Source: an uncultured Campylobacter sp. (GTDB lineage: Bacteria; Campylobacterota; Campylobacteria; Campylobacterales; Campylobacteraceae). Taken from it: DNA of 28,136 nt. This document shows positions 7,455 through 15,028 of the stretch, piece by piece; position 1 is the first letter of the stretch; every line of letters starts with the position of its first letter. The notes below the pieces were generated by a model. That model was not told the DNA's origin. It saw only the letters and a program-made list of their open reading frames with translations, and searched no databases. The stretch is from assembly GCF_937997405.1 (NCBI RefSeq), contig NZ_CALKTL010000035.1, forward strand, positions 1-28,136, given 5' to 3'. The translations under genes were made by a program, and so were the position numbers.

Positions 7455-8439
7455 TTAGCTTCCTTTTGTTTTTAAGCAGGATGAATATAAAAAATAGCGT
7501 GCCGATAAAGCCCGTAAGCACCCCTAACGGGATCTCGCTTTGATTTATGCTGCGCGCTACGTCGTCTACGATGAGCACGAAGATCGCGCTTAAAAATATG
7601 CTCGCAGGGATCGCCTTGGTGTTGCTCACGCCCACGATCATGCGCGTTAGATGCGGCATCAAAAGCCCCACCCACGCGACTATGCCGCTGATACACACGC
7701 TACTTGCGGTTAGCAGCGTCGCGCAGACGATGATGATGCCCCGCTCCATGATGACGTTTACGCCGAGCTTCGCCGCGGTCGCATCGCCCATAGATAGGAC
7801 GTTTATGCGGTAGCTCATCAGCACCAAGATAGCGATACAAACCCCCATCACCGGCGCTATCATCGCTAGCACGGAGGGGTCGACCTTCGCGAGGCTTCCT
7901 AGCTGCCAATACACGATGTCTGCAAGCTTCGTCTCGGGATCGGCCATAAATTTTAAAAATCCGATTAGCGCGCCCATCAGACCGCTTACGATGATGCCGG
8001 CAAGCACGAGCATTATGGTGGCGCTCGAACGAAGCGCGCGCGTGATCAGAAGCGTAATGCAAACCGCCGCAAGCCCGAAAACGAAGGCGAAAAGTTGGAT
8101 CAAAAGGATGTTTAGATCAAGCAGGATCGCGATCGCTGCGCCCACGCAGGCTCCGGCGCTGACGCCTAAGAGATCGGGCGAGACGAGTTGGTTTTTAAAG
8201 ACGCCCTGATACGCCGTGCCGCTGATGCCCAGCGCTGCGCCCACGAGCACCGCGGCGATGATGCGCGGCAAGCGCACCTGCATGATGACGTTGTGGACAT
8301 TTTGCGCTACCTCGCCGCCGCTAAGCGCTTTTAGCACCTCGGCGATGCTTAGGCCGAAACGCCCTATACAAAGCGATATCGCAATCGTCGCAATCGTCGC
8401 TAGTATCAGCAGCACGAGCATAAATTTAAAATTTTTCAT
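7447..8439 (-). CDS. FecCD/BtuC-type ABC transporter permease
   Basis: This integral membrane subunit has about 330 residues and nine to ten hydrophobic helices, as usual for the FecCD family. It contains the family segment with VQVRLPRI-like residues (here MQVRLPRIIAAVLVGAALG), GTAYQGVFKNQLVSPDLLGV, and WVGLLMPHLTRMIVG near the C-terminus. I place the start at 8439 because that ATG has AAGGGAAGG just upstream and the protein then begins with its first helix. An in-frame ATG at 8496 would add 19 basic residues and has no comparable site. It forms a two-gene unit with the ATPase; the binding protein must be encoded elsewhere. Confidence 0.9.
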   Translation of the reverse strand: MKNFKFMLVLLILATIATIAISLCIGRFGLSIAEVLKALSGGEVAQNVHNVIMQVRLPRIIAAVLVGAALGISGTAYQGVFKNQLVSPDLLGVSAGACVGAAIAILLDLNILLIQLFAFVFGLAAVCITLLITRALRSSATIMLVLAGIIVSGLMGALIGFLKFMADPETKLADIVYWQLGSLAKVDPSVLAMIAPVMGVCIAILVLMSYRINVLSMGDATAAKLGVNVIMERGIIIVCATLLTASSVCISGIVAWVGLLMPHLTRMIVGVSNTKAIPASIFLSAIFVLIVDDVARSINQSEIPLGVLTGFIGTLFFIFILLKNKRKLNG

Positions 8440-8713
8440 ACCTTCCCTTGCTTTAAATTTTATCTTTTGCATTAAATTTAATCTTTGAAATTTCACCTCG
8501 TTGAAACCTGCTTAAAATTACGCTTTAAATTCTGCCCTCCGCTCGTAGGCGAAAGGCTTGCGGTAAAATTCCTTCGTGATGGCCCCAAGATCAATATTTC
8601 AGAAAAGATTCGGATGAAAATTTTAGCCGCCTGCAAGATTTGTAGTGACGCCCTCGCGCCCGTACGGTCTCAGCCGAAAATGTTTGCGGCGCAGCATAGA
8701 CGCGCTTTTACTA

Positions 8714-8795
8714 CACTGCCTAAAGCTGCGAAACGCAGGACTTGACGGCAGAGCCTCCGCCTCGTGCGACGTCTTCTGCCGATGATGACGCAGTG
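8714..8795 (-). other. Candidate structured leader RNA upstream of the ABC permease
   Basis: Three stems nest in this segment. An outer 6-bp stem joins 8714-8719 to 8790-8795 (CACTGC/GCAGTG). Inside it are a hairpin 8726-8730 with 8734-8738 (CTGCG/CGCAG, 3-base loop) and a 6-bp stem 8747-8752 with 8775-8780 (GGCAGA/TCTGCC), giving a three-way junction. On the minus strand the string AGCCACTG (8791-8798) resembles a conserved piece of cobalamin riboswitches, but the rest of that motif and a proper B12 box are not seen. The stems are short and could be chance. Confidence 0.2.
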
Positions 8796-9198
8796 GCTTT
8801 GATTTATACATCTAAATCCTTAAACAGATGTGGCATTTTAGCACATATCATATTAAATTTTTATGATTTTAGCTTTCATATACGCGAGCAAATTTAATGG
8901 CGTGCAGCTCCGTGTAATAAGGCTTTTAAGCGAAATTTCGCTTGTGGATTTCAGATGAGAGCCTACGAAATTTACGCTGAGATGGAATTTTAAAATTTCA
9001 TCCGTTTGCGAAAGATGCGCTTAAGCTCGATGACGGATTCCGCCGATTTAGTGGCAAACGCAACGCGCGGCGAAATTTTACATAGGATTTTAAGATTTGA
9101 TTTAGAATTCCATAAACGGATACGGTGCGAAAATTTTCTCTTTATTTGACCCCGGTTTTGCTAGCCACTTAGTTGTAGAATTTTAATTGCCGTTTGGA

Positions 9199-9273
9199 CG
9201 CGGGATTTTATTTGCCCGCGAGAGGTTAAATTTTATCATGAAATTTCGCATCGCTTAAAATGCGATGCGAAAT
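9199..9273. terminator. Tandem hairpins downstream of cooS
   Basis: A perfect 12-bp inverted repeat ATTTCGCATCGC (9243-9254) / GCGATGCGAAAT (9262-9273) with a 7-base loop begins 14 bases past the cooS stop. A second stem CGCGGG (9199-9204) / CCCGCG (9215-9220) follows. The position and strength fit transcription termination or 3'-end protection of the cooS mRNA, although the U-run is poor. Confidence 0.6.
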
Positions 9274-9287
9274 GAATCCATCCGTCG

Positions 9288-12011
9288 CTACTGCCAGCCT
9301 AGAGCTTTGCGTTTTAAGCGCATGTCGCTTACCATTTTTAACGCAAGCGCGACCGGATCGGTATCTACGTGCATCACAGAGCCAAGCGCCCGCCTGGTGC
9401 CCTCTTTGAAAAAGTGTATGACGTTTGCAGAGCCGTGGATTTGATACTCGACGCAGTGATATGAGTCGATGCCCATTAGGCGGAATCCGAGCGAGGCATC
9501 GACGCCCTTTTCGTTCGCCCACTCGGGAGAGGTGAAGGCAAGCGGCAGCTCGTAGAGATTTTTGCCTAGCACCCCTGCGATACCTGCGAAAATTCCGCTG
9601 GAGCGGGTATTATCGATACACTCGCCCACGTGCCATACCGGCGGAAGCTCGTCTTTTTCTAAAAACGCCCGCAGCGACGCGCCTGCTTTTTTATACGCGC
9701 TTTTTTGGCAAAAGCCCAGCTTCATTAGCGGAAACGACGCGCAGCCGTTGGTTAGGATTAGGACATTATTTTCGATTAGGGTTTGTGCGACATCTATGAT
9801 AGCGCGCTCATAAGGCACTTTAGGATTGGTGCAGCCGACCATATTTACGATGCCTAAAATTTCACCGCTTTTTAGTGCGTGCGCTAACGGCTCCATGCCG
9901 CCGTAGTGTTTATGGACGAATTCTACCGAAAAGCCCACTTCGGCCTCGACTTCATACGGCGGGATATATACCGGCAGCCCCTTGCGCTTTTCGTGAGATT
10001 GCAATGCGCGGTCTAGAATTTTACGCGCCAAATTCCTAGTCTCGGTGATATTACTATGGTGATGATCGTAGCCGATATGCTCGGCTCCGGGAAGCCTAGC
10101 TGATGAGCTTGTAGTAACGACCTTGGTCTGGAAGCAGTTAGCCACGTCCATGATCGCAGGATAGACATCTTGGACATCGGCGACCCACAGATCAAGCGCT
10201 CCCGTGCCTATGACGAGTTCGGCAGTTACGGCGTTTGAGAGCGGCACGACGCCCCAGTTTCGATACATCGCCGATAGCCCAGAACAGCACACGCCGTAAA
10301 ATGCGATACCCTGCGCGCCTATTGCGCGAGCCTTGTCTTGGTACTCCTTAGAATTTCCGATCTCCACTATTAAGCTTACTAGTGTCGGCAGATGTCCGTG
10401 CACGGCGATATTGACCCAGCCTTTTTTAAGCGCGCCCATATTGCTTTTGGAAGTTACGCGATCTCCTACACCAAATAGCGCATCCGTAGCGATATTCGCA
10501 GCTACTACGCCGGTGAAGGTAAAAGCAAGCCCGCAGCGCAAAAGATGCTGCATCACGCTGCGCCAGTCTCCGTCCGTGCCTACACCCGTTCGGTGATACG
10601 CCTCAAAGACTTCGTTATACGCACTAATCGGCAAGATATCTAGCTTGCGCCATACCTCTTGACGCTCCTTGGGTGCGAGCGCAGTGATGGTTTTATACTC
10701 GCCGCTACTTTGCGAAAGATCTGTCAAAAGCGTATCGGCAAGCTCGATCGCTACCTCTTTTAACTCTCTATCTTCAGTTGGAATTCCAAAAGCTTTGGCG
10801 GTATTGATGATTTTGTATTCGCCTATTATGGGCAGATCTAGCTTGCCCTGTGCCGCCCATTTTAGCGACAGCAGAAGCTCTCTGGCGTGCGCGCCGTGTT
10901 GAGCTACGCCTGCAGCTACTTGGCGCAGTAGGTTGCGCGATACGATGAGATCGGCGTCCGCACCGCAAGTGCCGCGATCGGCCTTTTTAGTAATTTTGCA
11001 AGGCCCCATATTACAGATCTTACAGCATACTCCGGTAAGTCCATAGCTACACATAGGCATCTGTTTGTCGAAACGATCAAACGCCGTATCTACGCCGATC
11101 TGCTCCATCCTAAGCATCATTTCGCGAACGGCGGGATCGGGGGTTTTCTCAAGTACTTCTTGTTTTGTGGGGAAGGTCTTTTTGTATTCAAGCACCGCCT
11201 TCATATAATCCGCCGTAAATTCCGCCTCGTGAAAATGCTCGAAAAGATTGCCCTGCGCGTCTTTATGTGTGTGCGGACTAGCCTCTGCGGGCACTAAAAC
11301 TTTTGGGATGCCGTGCTCGTCAAATCCAATAATCGCGCGATGAGAGTGGGGTTTGTGATCATGGCAATGTTCGTCGTGCTCGTATGAGCAGGCGGCGGAA
11401 TCCTCGTCGCGCTGCTCATGCGAAGACGCCGCAGAATTTGCGCCGTATTCGTGTAAATAGGCTGCGAGGTTTTTTTCTTGATCGTGTGGATGGGGCGCAA
11501 GATCTTCGTCGTGTAGATGCGAGTGAATTGCGAAGCTATCGCTATGTTCGTGCGAACAAGAGAAGTGGCCTTTGCTGCTTGGGCTCTTTGCAGGATTTGA
11601 GATGGAATTTGTCAAAGAATCAGCCATGGAATTTATTGTAGAGTTTATTGCGGATTTTTTAGCGTTGCCTGCGCTTTGAGTGCTTGAGTGCGCCGCAAAG
11701 TTCGTGCTTGAGGCAGAGCTTGCGCTATCATCGTAGCCAGACGCGGAATTTTTGGCTTCGCAGTCGCACTCGTCGCAGGAATTCCCACCTGCGGCGCGAT
11801 TTTTAGAAATTTTGTCGCGAGCATGTGAGGCGGAAGTCATAGAATTAGCGGCAGAATTTTTAGCAGTGCTTGCACTTTTGTCGAAAACGGATGCGGCGGA
11901 GCTTTTGACCGCGTCTGCGGCAAAATTTTCCCCCTTATTCGCAGCGGAATTTTCATCCGTCGCAGCCTTCTTGCGTGAGCCTTTTTGTTTTGCGATTTTG
12001 TCGTTTGCCAT
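9288..12011 (-). CDS. cooS: CooS-family carbon monoxide dehydrogenase homologue with His-rich N-terminal extension and an altered C-cluster
   Basis: Start 12011 is chosen for its AAGGAG site 8 bases upstream; an in-frame ATG at 12062 adds 17 residues without one. The protein has 907 residues, whereas bacterial CooS is usually about 630-640. The core begins near residue 268. Cluster B/D cysteines are present at 321, 329, 330, 333, 338 and 349 (CSYGLTGVCCKICNMGPC then GTCGA). C-cluster ligands match at His540 (HGHLP), Cys576 (GVCCSG), Cys727 (MVGCTNPK), Cys757 (NGCAS) and Cys798 (GECIDN). Lys835 and His372 match the catalytic-site lysine and a proton-relay histidine. The ligand equivalent to Cys333 of C. 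hydrogenoformans CODH-II is Asp615 (ADVQDVYP). Residues 20-145 are Ser/Ala/Asn repeats, and 149-261 hold 21 histidines. No cooC, cooF or hydrogenase genes are nearby. True CO oxidation is therefore doubtful; a CooS-V-like hybrid-cluster protein is the alternative. Confidence 0.93.
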   Translation of the reverse strand: MANDKIAKQKGSRKKAATDENSAANKGENFAADAVKSSAASVFDKSASTAKNSAANSMTSASHARDKISKNRAAGGNSCDECDCEAKNSASGYDDSASSASSTNFAAHSSTQSAGNAKKSAINSTINSMADSLTNSISNPAKSPSSKGHFSCSHEHSDSFAIHSHLHDEDLAPHPHDQEKNLAAYLHEYGANSAASSHEQRDEDSAACSYEHDEHCHDHKPHSHRAIIGFDEHGIPKVLVPAEASPHTHKDAQGNLFEHFHEAEFTADYMKAVLEYKKTFPTKQEVLEKTPDPAVREMMLRMEQIGVDTAFDRFDKQMPMCSYGLTGVCCKICNMGPCKITKKADRGTCGADADLIVSRNLLRQVAAGVAQHGAHARELLLSLKWAAQGKLDLPIIGEYKIINTAKAFGIPTEDRELKEVAIELADTLLTDLSQSSGEYKTITALAPKERQEVWRKLDILPISAYNEVFEAYHRTGVGTDGDWRSVMQHLLRCGLAFTFTGVVAANIATDALFGVGDRVTSKSNMGALKKGWVNIAVHGHLPTLVSLIVEIGNSKEYQDKARAIGAQGIAFYGVCCSGLSAMYRNWGVVPLSNAVTAELVIGTGALDLWVADVQDVYPAIMDVANCFQTKVVTTSSSARLPGAEHIGYDHHHSNITETRNLARKILDRALQSHEKRKGLPVYIPPYEVEAEVGFSVEFVHKHYGGMEPLAHALKSGEILGIVNMVGCTNPKVPYERAIIDVAQTLIENNVLILTNGCASFPLMKLGFCQKSAYKKAGASLRAFLEKDELPPVWHVGECIDNTRSSGIFAGIAGVLGKNLYELPLAFTSPEWANEKGVDASLGFRLMGIDSYHCVEYQIHGSANVIHFFKEGTRRALGSVMHVDTDPVALALKMVSDMRLKRKALGWQ

Positions 12012-12228
12012 GGTTGTCTCCTTAAAATTTATTTTAAAAATAAGTGAGAATGCAGCCCTCAATAAATATACTAAAAGACTACACTATTTAATTCTTATAG
12101 ATAAAATTTAACGTGATTGTATTTTTTAATTGCTTTAAATTCCCTTAATAGCGCACTAAAATAAAAGATAAAATTTTATGAATAAGATATACTAAATAAC
12201 TTGGTTTAAATTTCGCCGAGCGGCTCGA

Positions 12229-12867
12229 TCATCTTAGATAATCGATCAGCCTGGCGGAGATTTCGCGAAACTGCAAAATTTTATGCCCCTTTTTCTCGCG
12301 CATGAAGTCTTGCGCGTCGCGCAATCTCGCAAACGTGATGAGATCGTCGCCTCTGGCGCTTTGCAGCACGCTGCCGAATACATAAAACGCGTCCTGCGCC
12401 CGTAAAATTTCGCCGCTTGCGTAATCGGTGACGTAAAGCTCTGCACCGCCGAAATTTGCGTTCGTGGAATTTGACTCGCCGAAATTGCCGCTAGCGGGAT
12501 TTTTGCTCATCAAATTTTCCTCTGCGGAAGCCGCGCCGTTATTGCCGCTCAAATTTTCGCCCTCGAAAAAATATGCAAACATCGCCTTGGGCGAAGCAAA
12601 CGCTAGCGCGCTGCCGTCTTTAAGCCTTGCATAGGCGCGAAATTCGGGATGCGCGCTAGTATCGATGCCGTATTTAGCGCAGGTAAGATTTACGTCTTTT
12701 AGCCACGCAAGATCGCGCGCAGATTTGGAATTTTGCGCCGAATCGGAGCCTGTCTTATCTGATGCGCCTAAATTCTGCGCCAAGCTGGAGCTTTGCGCCG
12801 CGGAATTTTGTATCTCAGCTGCGCCGCAAAGCACTATAAATGCCGCCAAAATTAGTGGAAATTTCAC
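12229..12867 (-). CDS. Second NosL-like exported protein, metal-site motif degraded
   Basis: This 212-residue protein has a signal peptide (MKFPLILAAFIVLCGAAE). The C-terminal 75 residues follow the NosL pattern: YVTDYASGEILRAQDAFYV, then FGSVLQ, ITFARLRDAQDFMREKKGHK and ILQFREI. NosL is the copper chaperone for the N2O reductase active site. The NosL copper motif C-x-x-C-x-M should fall near residue 63, but only one cysteine is left (LTCAKYGIDTS), so copper delivery by the usual site is doubtful. Two Ser/Asn/Ala-rich insertions (about 20-50 and 108-140) carry the NSA-type repeat found elsewhere in the window. It overlaps nosY by 4 bases and is the last gene of the nos operon. Confidence 0.7.
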   Translation of the reverse strand: MKFPLILAAFIVLCGAAEIQNSAAQSSSLAQNLGASDKTGSDSAQNSKSARDLAWLKDVNLTCAKYGIDTSAHPEFRAYARLKDGSALAFASPKAMFAYFFEGENLSGNNGAASAEENLMSKNPASGNFGESNSTNANFGGAELYVTDYASGEILRAQDAFYVFGSVLQSARGDDLITFARLRDAQDFMREKKGHKILQFREISARLIDYLR

Positions 12868-13691
12868 GCCAAATCCTTCGATCTAAAGATAAAATAGCCC
12901 AAAATCAGGCTCGCCGCGCCCAGCGCGATCGGATAGAGCAGCGAAAAGGCGATGAAAAGTCCGCGCCCGAAGTGATCTAGGATAAAATACGCCGTCGTGC
13001 CGATGACCGCAAGATCGGGATCAAATAGGCTGATAGCGGCGATGCGAAAGTCCTCCATCGGGTTTGCTAGGGCGATCGCAAAGATCAGATTTTCGTTTAC
13101 GCCCGTTTTTGCGAGCAGTCCGATCAGCACGAGATCCAAAAACGCAAGGCAGAAAAGCCAGACGAAAAACGCGAGCCCAAGCCCCATCTCTTGGCTTTTT
13201 GAAACGGCGCAGATCAAAAACGCTACGCCTAAAAATGCCGCGCACAAGCTAAAAAGCAGCCCCGTATAAAGCAGGCAGATCGCCCACGGAATGCCCGTGC
13301 CCTTAATCGCGCCCCAAACGATCGCCAAAAGCAGCGACAAAAATATCGGCACGAACACTCCAAACAGCCTTCCTAGCGCCTTGCCGTAGTAATACTGCGC
13401 CTGCGAGATCGGGAAGCTTAGCAGGTATTCTAAGATATTTAGGTCTCGATCGGCTAGGATCGCTTTGCTGGTGGTGACGAGCACGAAGACGGGCAGGATG
13501 ATGATGCAGATCTGAATAAACAGCAGTAGCAGTCGCGAAAGCCCGCTGAAACCGAGCACGCGCGAATCGGTCACCCCCGTGATGAAAAACGCCGCCACGA
13601 GCCCGCTAAAGATCAGCAGATAGAGCAAAAACCAGCGCGAGCGGAAGGATTCTTTGATATCCAAAGCGGCGATGGTGAGTAAATTTTTCAT
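12864..13691 (-). CDS. nosY: NosY, ABC-2 type membrane subunit of the NosDFY copper-site maturation system
   Basis: This 275-residue protein has six predicted membrane helices, beginning MKNLLTIAALDIKESFRSRWFLL. It contains the ABC-2 segment SKAILADRDLNILEYLLSFP and SQAQYYYGKALGR, which matches NosY. NosY forms the transmembrane part of the NosF-NosY ABC complex that works with periplasmic NosD to mature the CuZ cluster of N2O reductase. The ribosome binding site is AAAGGAA before the ATG. It is separated from the rest of the upstream operon by 656 non-coding bases, whereas other junctions in the operon are overlaps or gaps of at most a few tens of bases. Confidence 0.9.
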   Translation of the reverse strand: MKNLLTIAALDIKESFRSRWFLLYLLIFSGLVAAFFITGVTDSRVLGFSGLSRLLLLFIQICIIILPVFVLVTTSKAILADRDLNILEYLLSFPISQAQYYYGKALGRLFGVFVPIFLSLLLAIVWGAIKGTGIPWAICLLYTGLLFSLCAAFLGVAFLICAVSKSQEMGLGLAFFVWLFCLAFLDLVLIGLLAKTGVNENLIFAIALANPMEDFRIAAISLFDPDLAVIGTTAYFILDHFGRGLFIAFSLLYPIALGAASLILGYFIFRSKDLA

Positions 13692-14347
13692 TCTTTTCCT
13701 TTATTGCGCCTCGGTGCGCTTTTAAATTTAGATTTCTCGCGCGGCCTAAATGCGCCGCCCGTCTTTAAATTTTAGCCTCGTTTTGCAGCCCGGATATAGC
13801 TTTAAATTTCGCCCGCCGAGTGTTTAAATAAGCGGCGAAATTTTATCCGCTGCCTGTGGCCGCGGCTCACGCATAAATTTTAAATTTACGGCTTGCTTGC
13901 GGCGCTTGCAAACAGCGCGTCGTTTGCCGCCCGCTATCCGTTATCTACTGCAGTTTTAAAATTTAGCCGTTTGACGGGGTCGCTTAAATTTCAGCTCCGT
14001 AAAATTTCAAAGCCGGGTGTATCCCGCGGCATAAAATTTTAAAATTCTAAAAATCTAGTAGCGGCGAATTCTGCGCCGGTTAAATTTTAAATTTACGGCG
14101 AAATTTTAAATTAGCGCGCCCACGTAAATTTTAATTCGGCAGAGCGAATTTCGCGCCGCGCGTTAAATTTAGCCGTGTTGCGAGATAAAATTTAGCGGTC
14201 GTTTTTTAAGCCTAGCTTTGCCTCGTGCCGCAGCTGCAAAATAAAATTTTATCTCATCTATATCGGCATGGGCGGCGCGCTGAAATTCAGGCTTTAAATT
14301 TAGTGCAAAACGAAGCCGCTTAAAATTTCGCTTTAGCCAAAGCATCC
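13692..14347. other. Non-coding insertion-like gap inside the nos operon
   Basis: No gene was found in 656 bases. The stretch is a patchwork of TAAATTT, AAATTTTAAAATT and GCGGCGAAATTTTA-like pieces with GC-rich arms, the same style as 4319-4716 and 6154-6677. nosF and nosY are commonly neighbours; here nosL and this gap lie between them. A separate promoter for nosY could be in it, but none can be pointed out. Confidence 0.6.
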
Positions 14348-15028
14348 TTAATGCGCGTGCCCCGAAGGGATATCGTGCACAGTGCTGTTGCCTTCGTGCA
14401 TCTGCCCCATATCGTGCGGCTCGCCTTGAGAGTGTGCCGTGCTGCCCGCATCGCCGCCGCCCATATCATGTTTAGGCCCGCTCATGCCGTGCTCTGCGGA
14501 GTGAGGGTCTTTCATGCCGCCCATATCGCCATGATCGTGCATACTTCCCAGATCGCCGTGCGCATCGCGACCCATATCGCCCATTCCCATGCCGTGCGAG
14601 CCGCCGCCTGCTTTAAGCGCCGCGACTACTTGATCGAAGCTGAAGTCTTGCTTGCCCTCTTGCTTGTTTTTAAACGCGCCCCAGCCGAACGACATAGGGG
14701 TTTTAAAGCCCTTGTAAAAATGCGCCGTGCGTGCGTCGATAAACTCGCCGTTGCCGCTAGCGTCATTGATGTAAATTTTGGCGTCCTTCAGCCAGTTTAG
14801 TTTGTCGTTGGTAACCATAAAATCCACCAAGCAGCCGATGTCGTCAAAGTAGTGGTTTTTACCGTCCACGCGCACATCGACGCTGAAGCGGTTGTCGCTG
14901 ATCGCCATCTGGCAGTGCTCGCATACGTCTCTGTCGTAGTGGACGTTGCCGTAGTCTTTCTCGTCGCCGCAGCCTAAAAACGTAAGCGCCGCAAGCGCAC
15001 AAAGCATAATTTTAAACATTTTTGTCAT
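14348..15028 (-). CDS. nosL: NosL copper chaperone lipoprotein with Met/His-rich C-terminal tail
   Basis: This 226-residue protein starts MTKMFKIMLCALAALTFLGC; FLGC gives a lipobox with lipidated Cys20. The NosL copper site is DVCEHCQMA (Cys36, Cys39, Met41), followed by the usual fold with YFDDIGCLVDF and TAHFYKG. NosL supplies Cu(I) for assembly of the CuZ cluster in the periplasm. The last 86 residues (141-226) are an extra tail containing 13 His and 10 Met in G-M-G, H-D-M and M-H-D-H units, not part of ordinary NosL; binding of extra copper is inferred from composition. The gene overlaps nosF by 17 bases. Confidence 0.85.
   Translation of the reverse strand: MTKMFKIMLCALAALTFLGCGDEKDYGNVHYDRDVCEHCQMAISDNRFSVDVRVDGKNHYFDDIGCLVDFMVTNDKLNWLKDAKIYINDASGNGEFIDARTAHFYKGFKTPMSFGWGAFKNKQEGKQDFSFDQVVAALKAGGGSHGMGMGDMGRDAHGDLGSMHDHGDMGGMKDPHSAEHGMSGPKHDMGGGDAGSTAHSQGEPHDMGQMHEGNSTVHDIPSGHAH

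Larger units (their letters stand above)
8440..9287. other. Long gene-free leader and spacer
   Basis: About 850 bases with no convincing gene. The open frames here are short, rich in Arg/His or Ser/Pro, and look like chance. Structures seen are a candidate branched fold at 8714-8795, a perfect 16-bp palindrome AAGCGAAATTTCGCTT at 8928-8943, a GGAATTTTAAAATTTC tract near 8985, and the cooS-proximal hairpins at 9199-9273. The 8440-8860 part is the natural leader of the ABC transporter genes. Confidence 0.55.

Noticed and set aside
8485..8745. Plus-strand frame of 86 codons upstream of the ABC genes
   Set aside because: No ribosome binding site, no recognisable composition, and it overlaps the likely leader of the opposite-strand genes.
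8714..8795. Calling a cobalamin riboswitch outright
   Set aside because: Only one short conserved string is present. The core with the 5' half and the AGCCAGGAGACC-type box is missing, so it is listed only as a low-confidence structure.
8623..8811. Minus-strand 62-codon frame with a fair AAGGAT site before its ATG
   Set aside because: The peptide is Arg/His/Ser-rich and looks random, and the segment has RNA-like stems. A small gene cannot be fully excluded but is not supported.
9288..12011. Annotating the CooS homologue as an acetyl-CoA pathway or CO-dependent hydrogenase component
   Set aside because: No acetyl-CoA synthase, CooF, CooC or Ech-type hydrogenase genes are nearby, and one active-site ligand is changed.
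11752..12111. 119-codon plus-strand frame opposite the cooS 5' end
   Set aside because: It is the mirror of the repeat-encoded linker (Ala/Glu/Phe-rich because of GCGGAATTT repeats) and not an independent gene.
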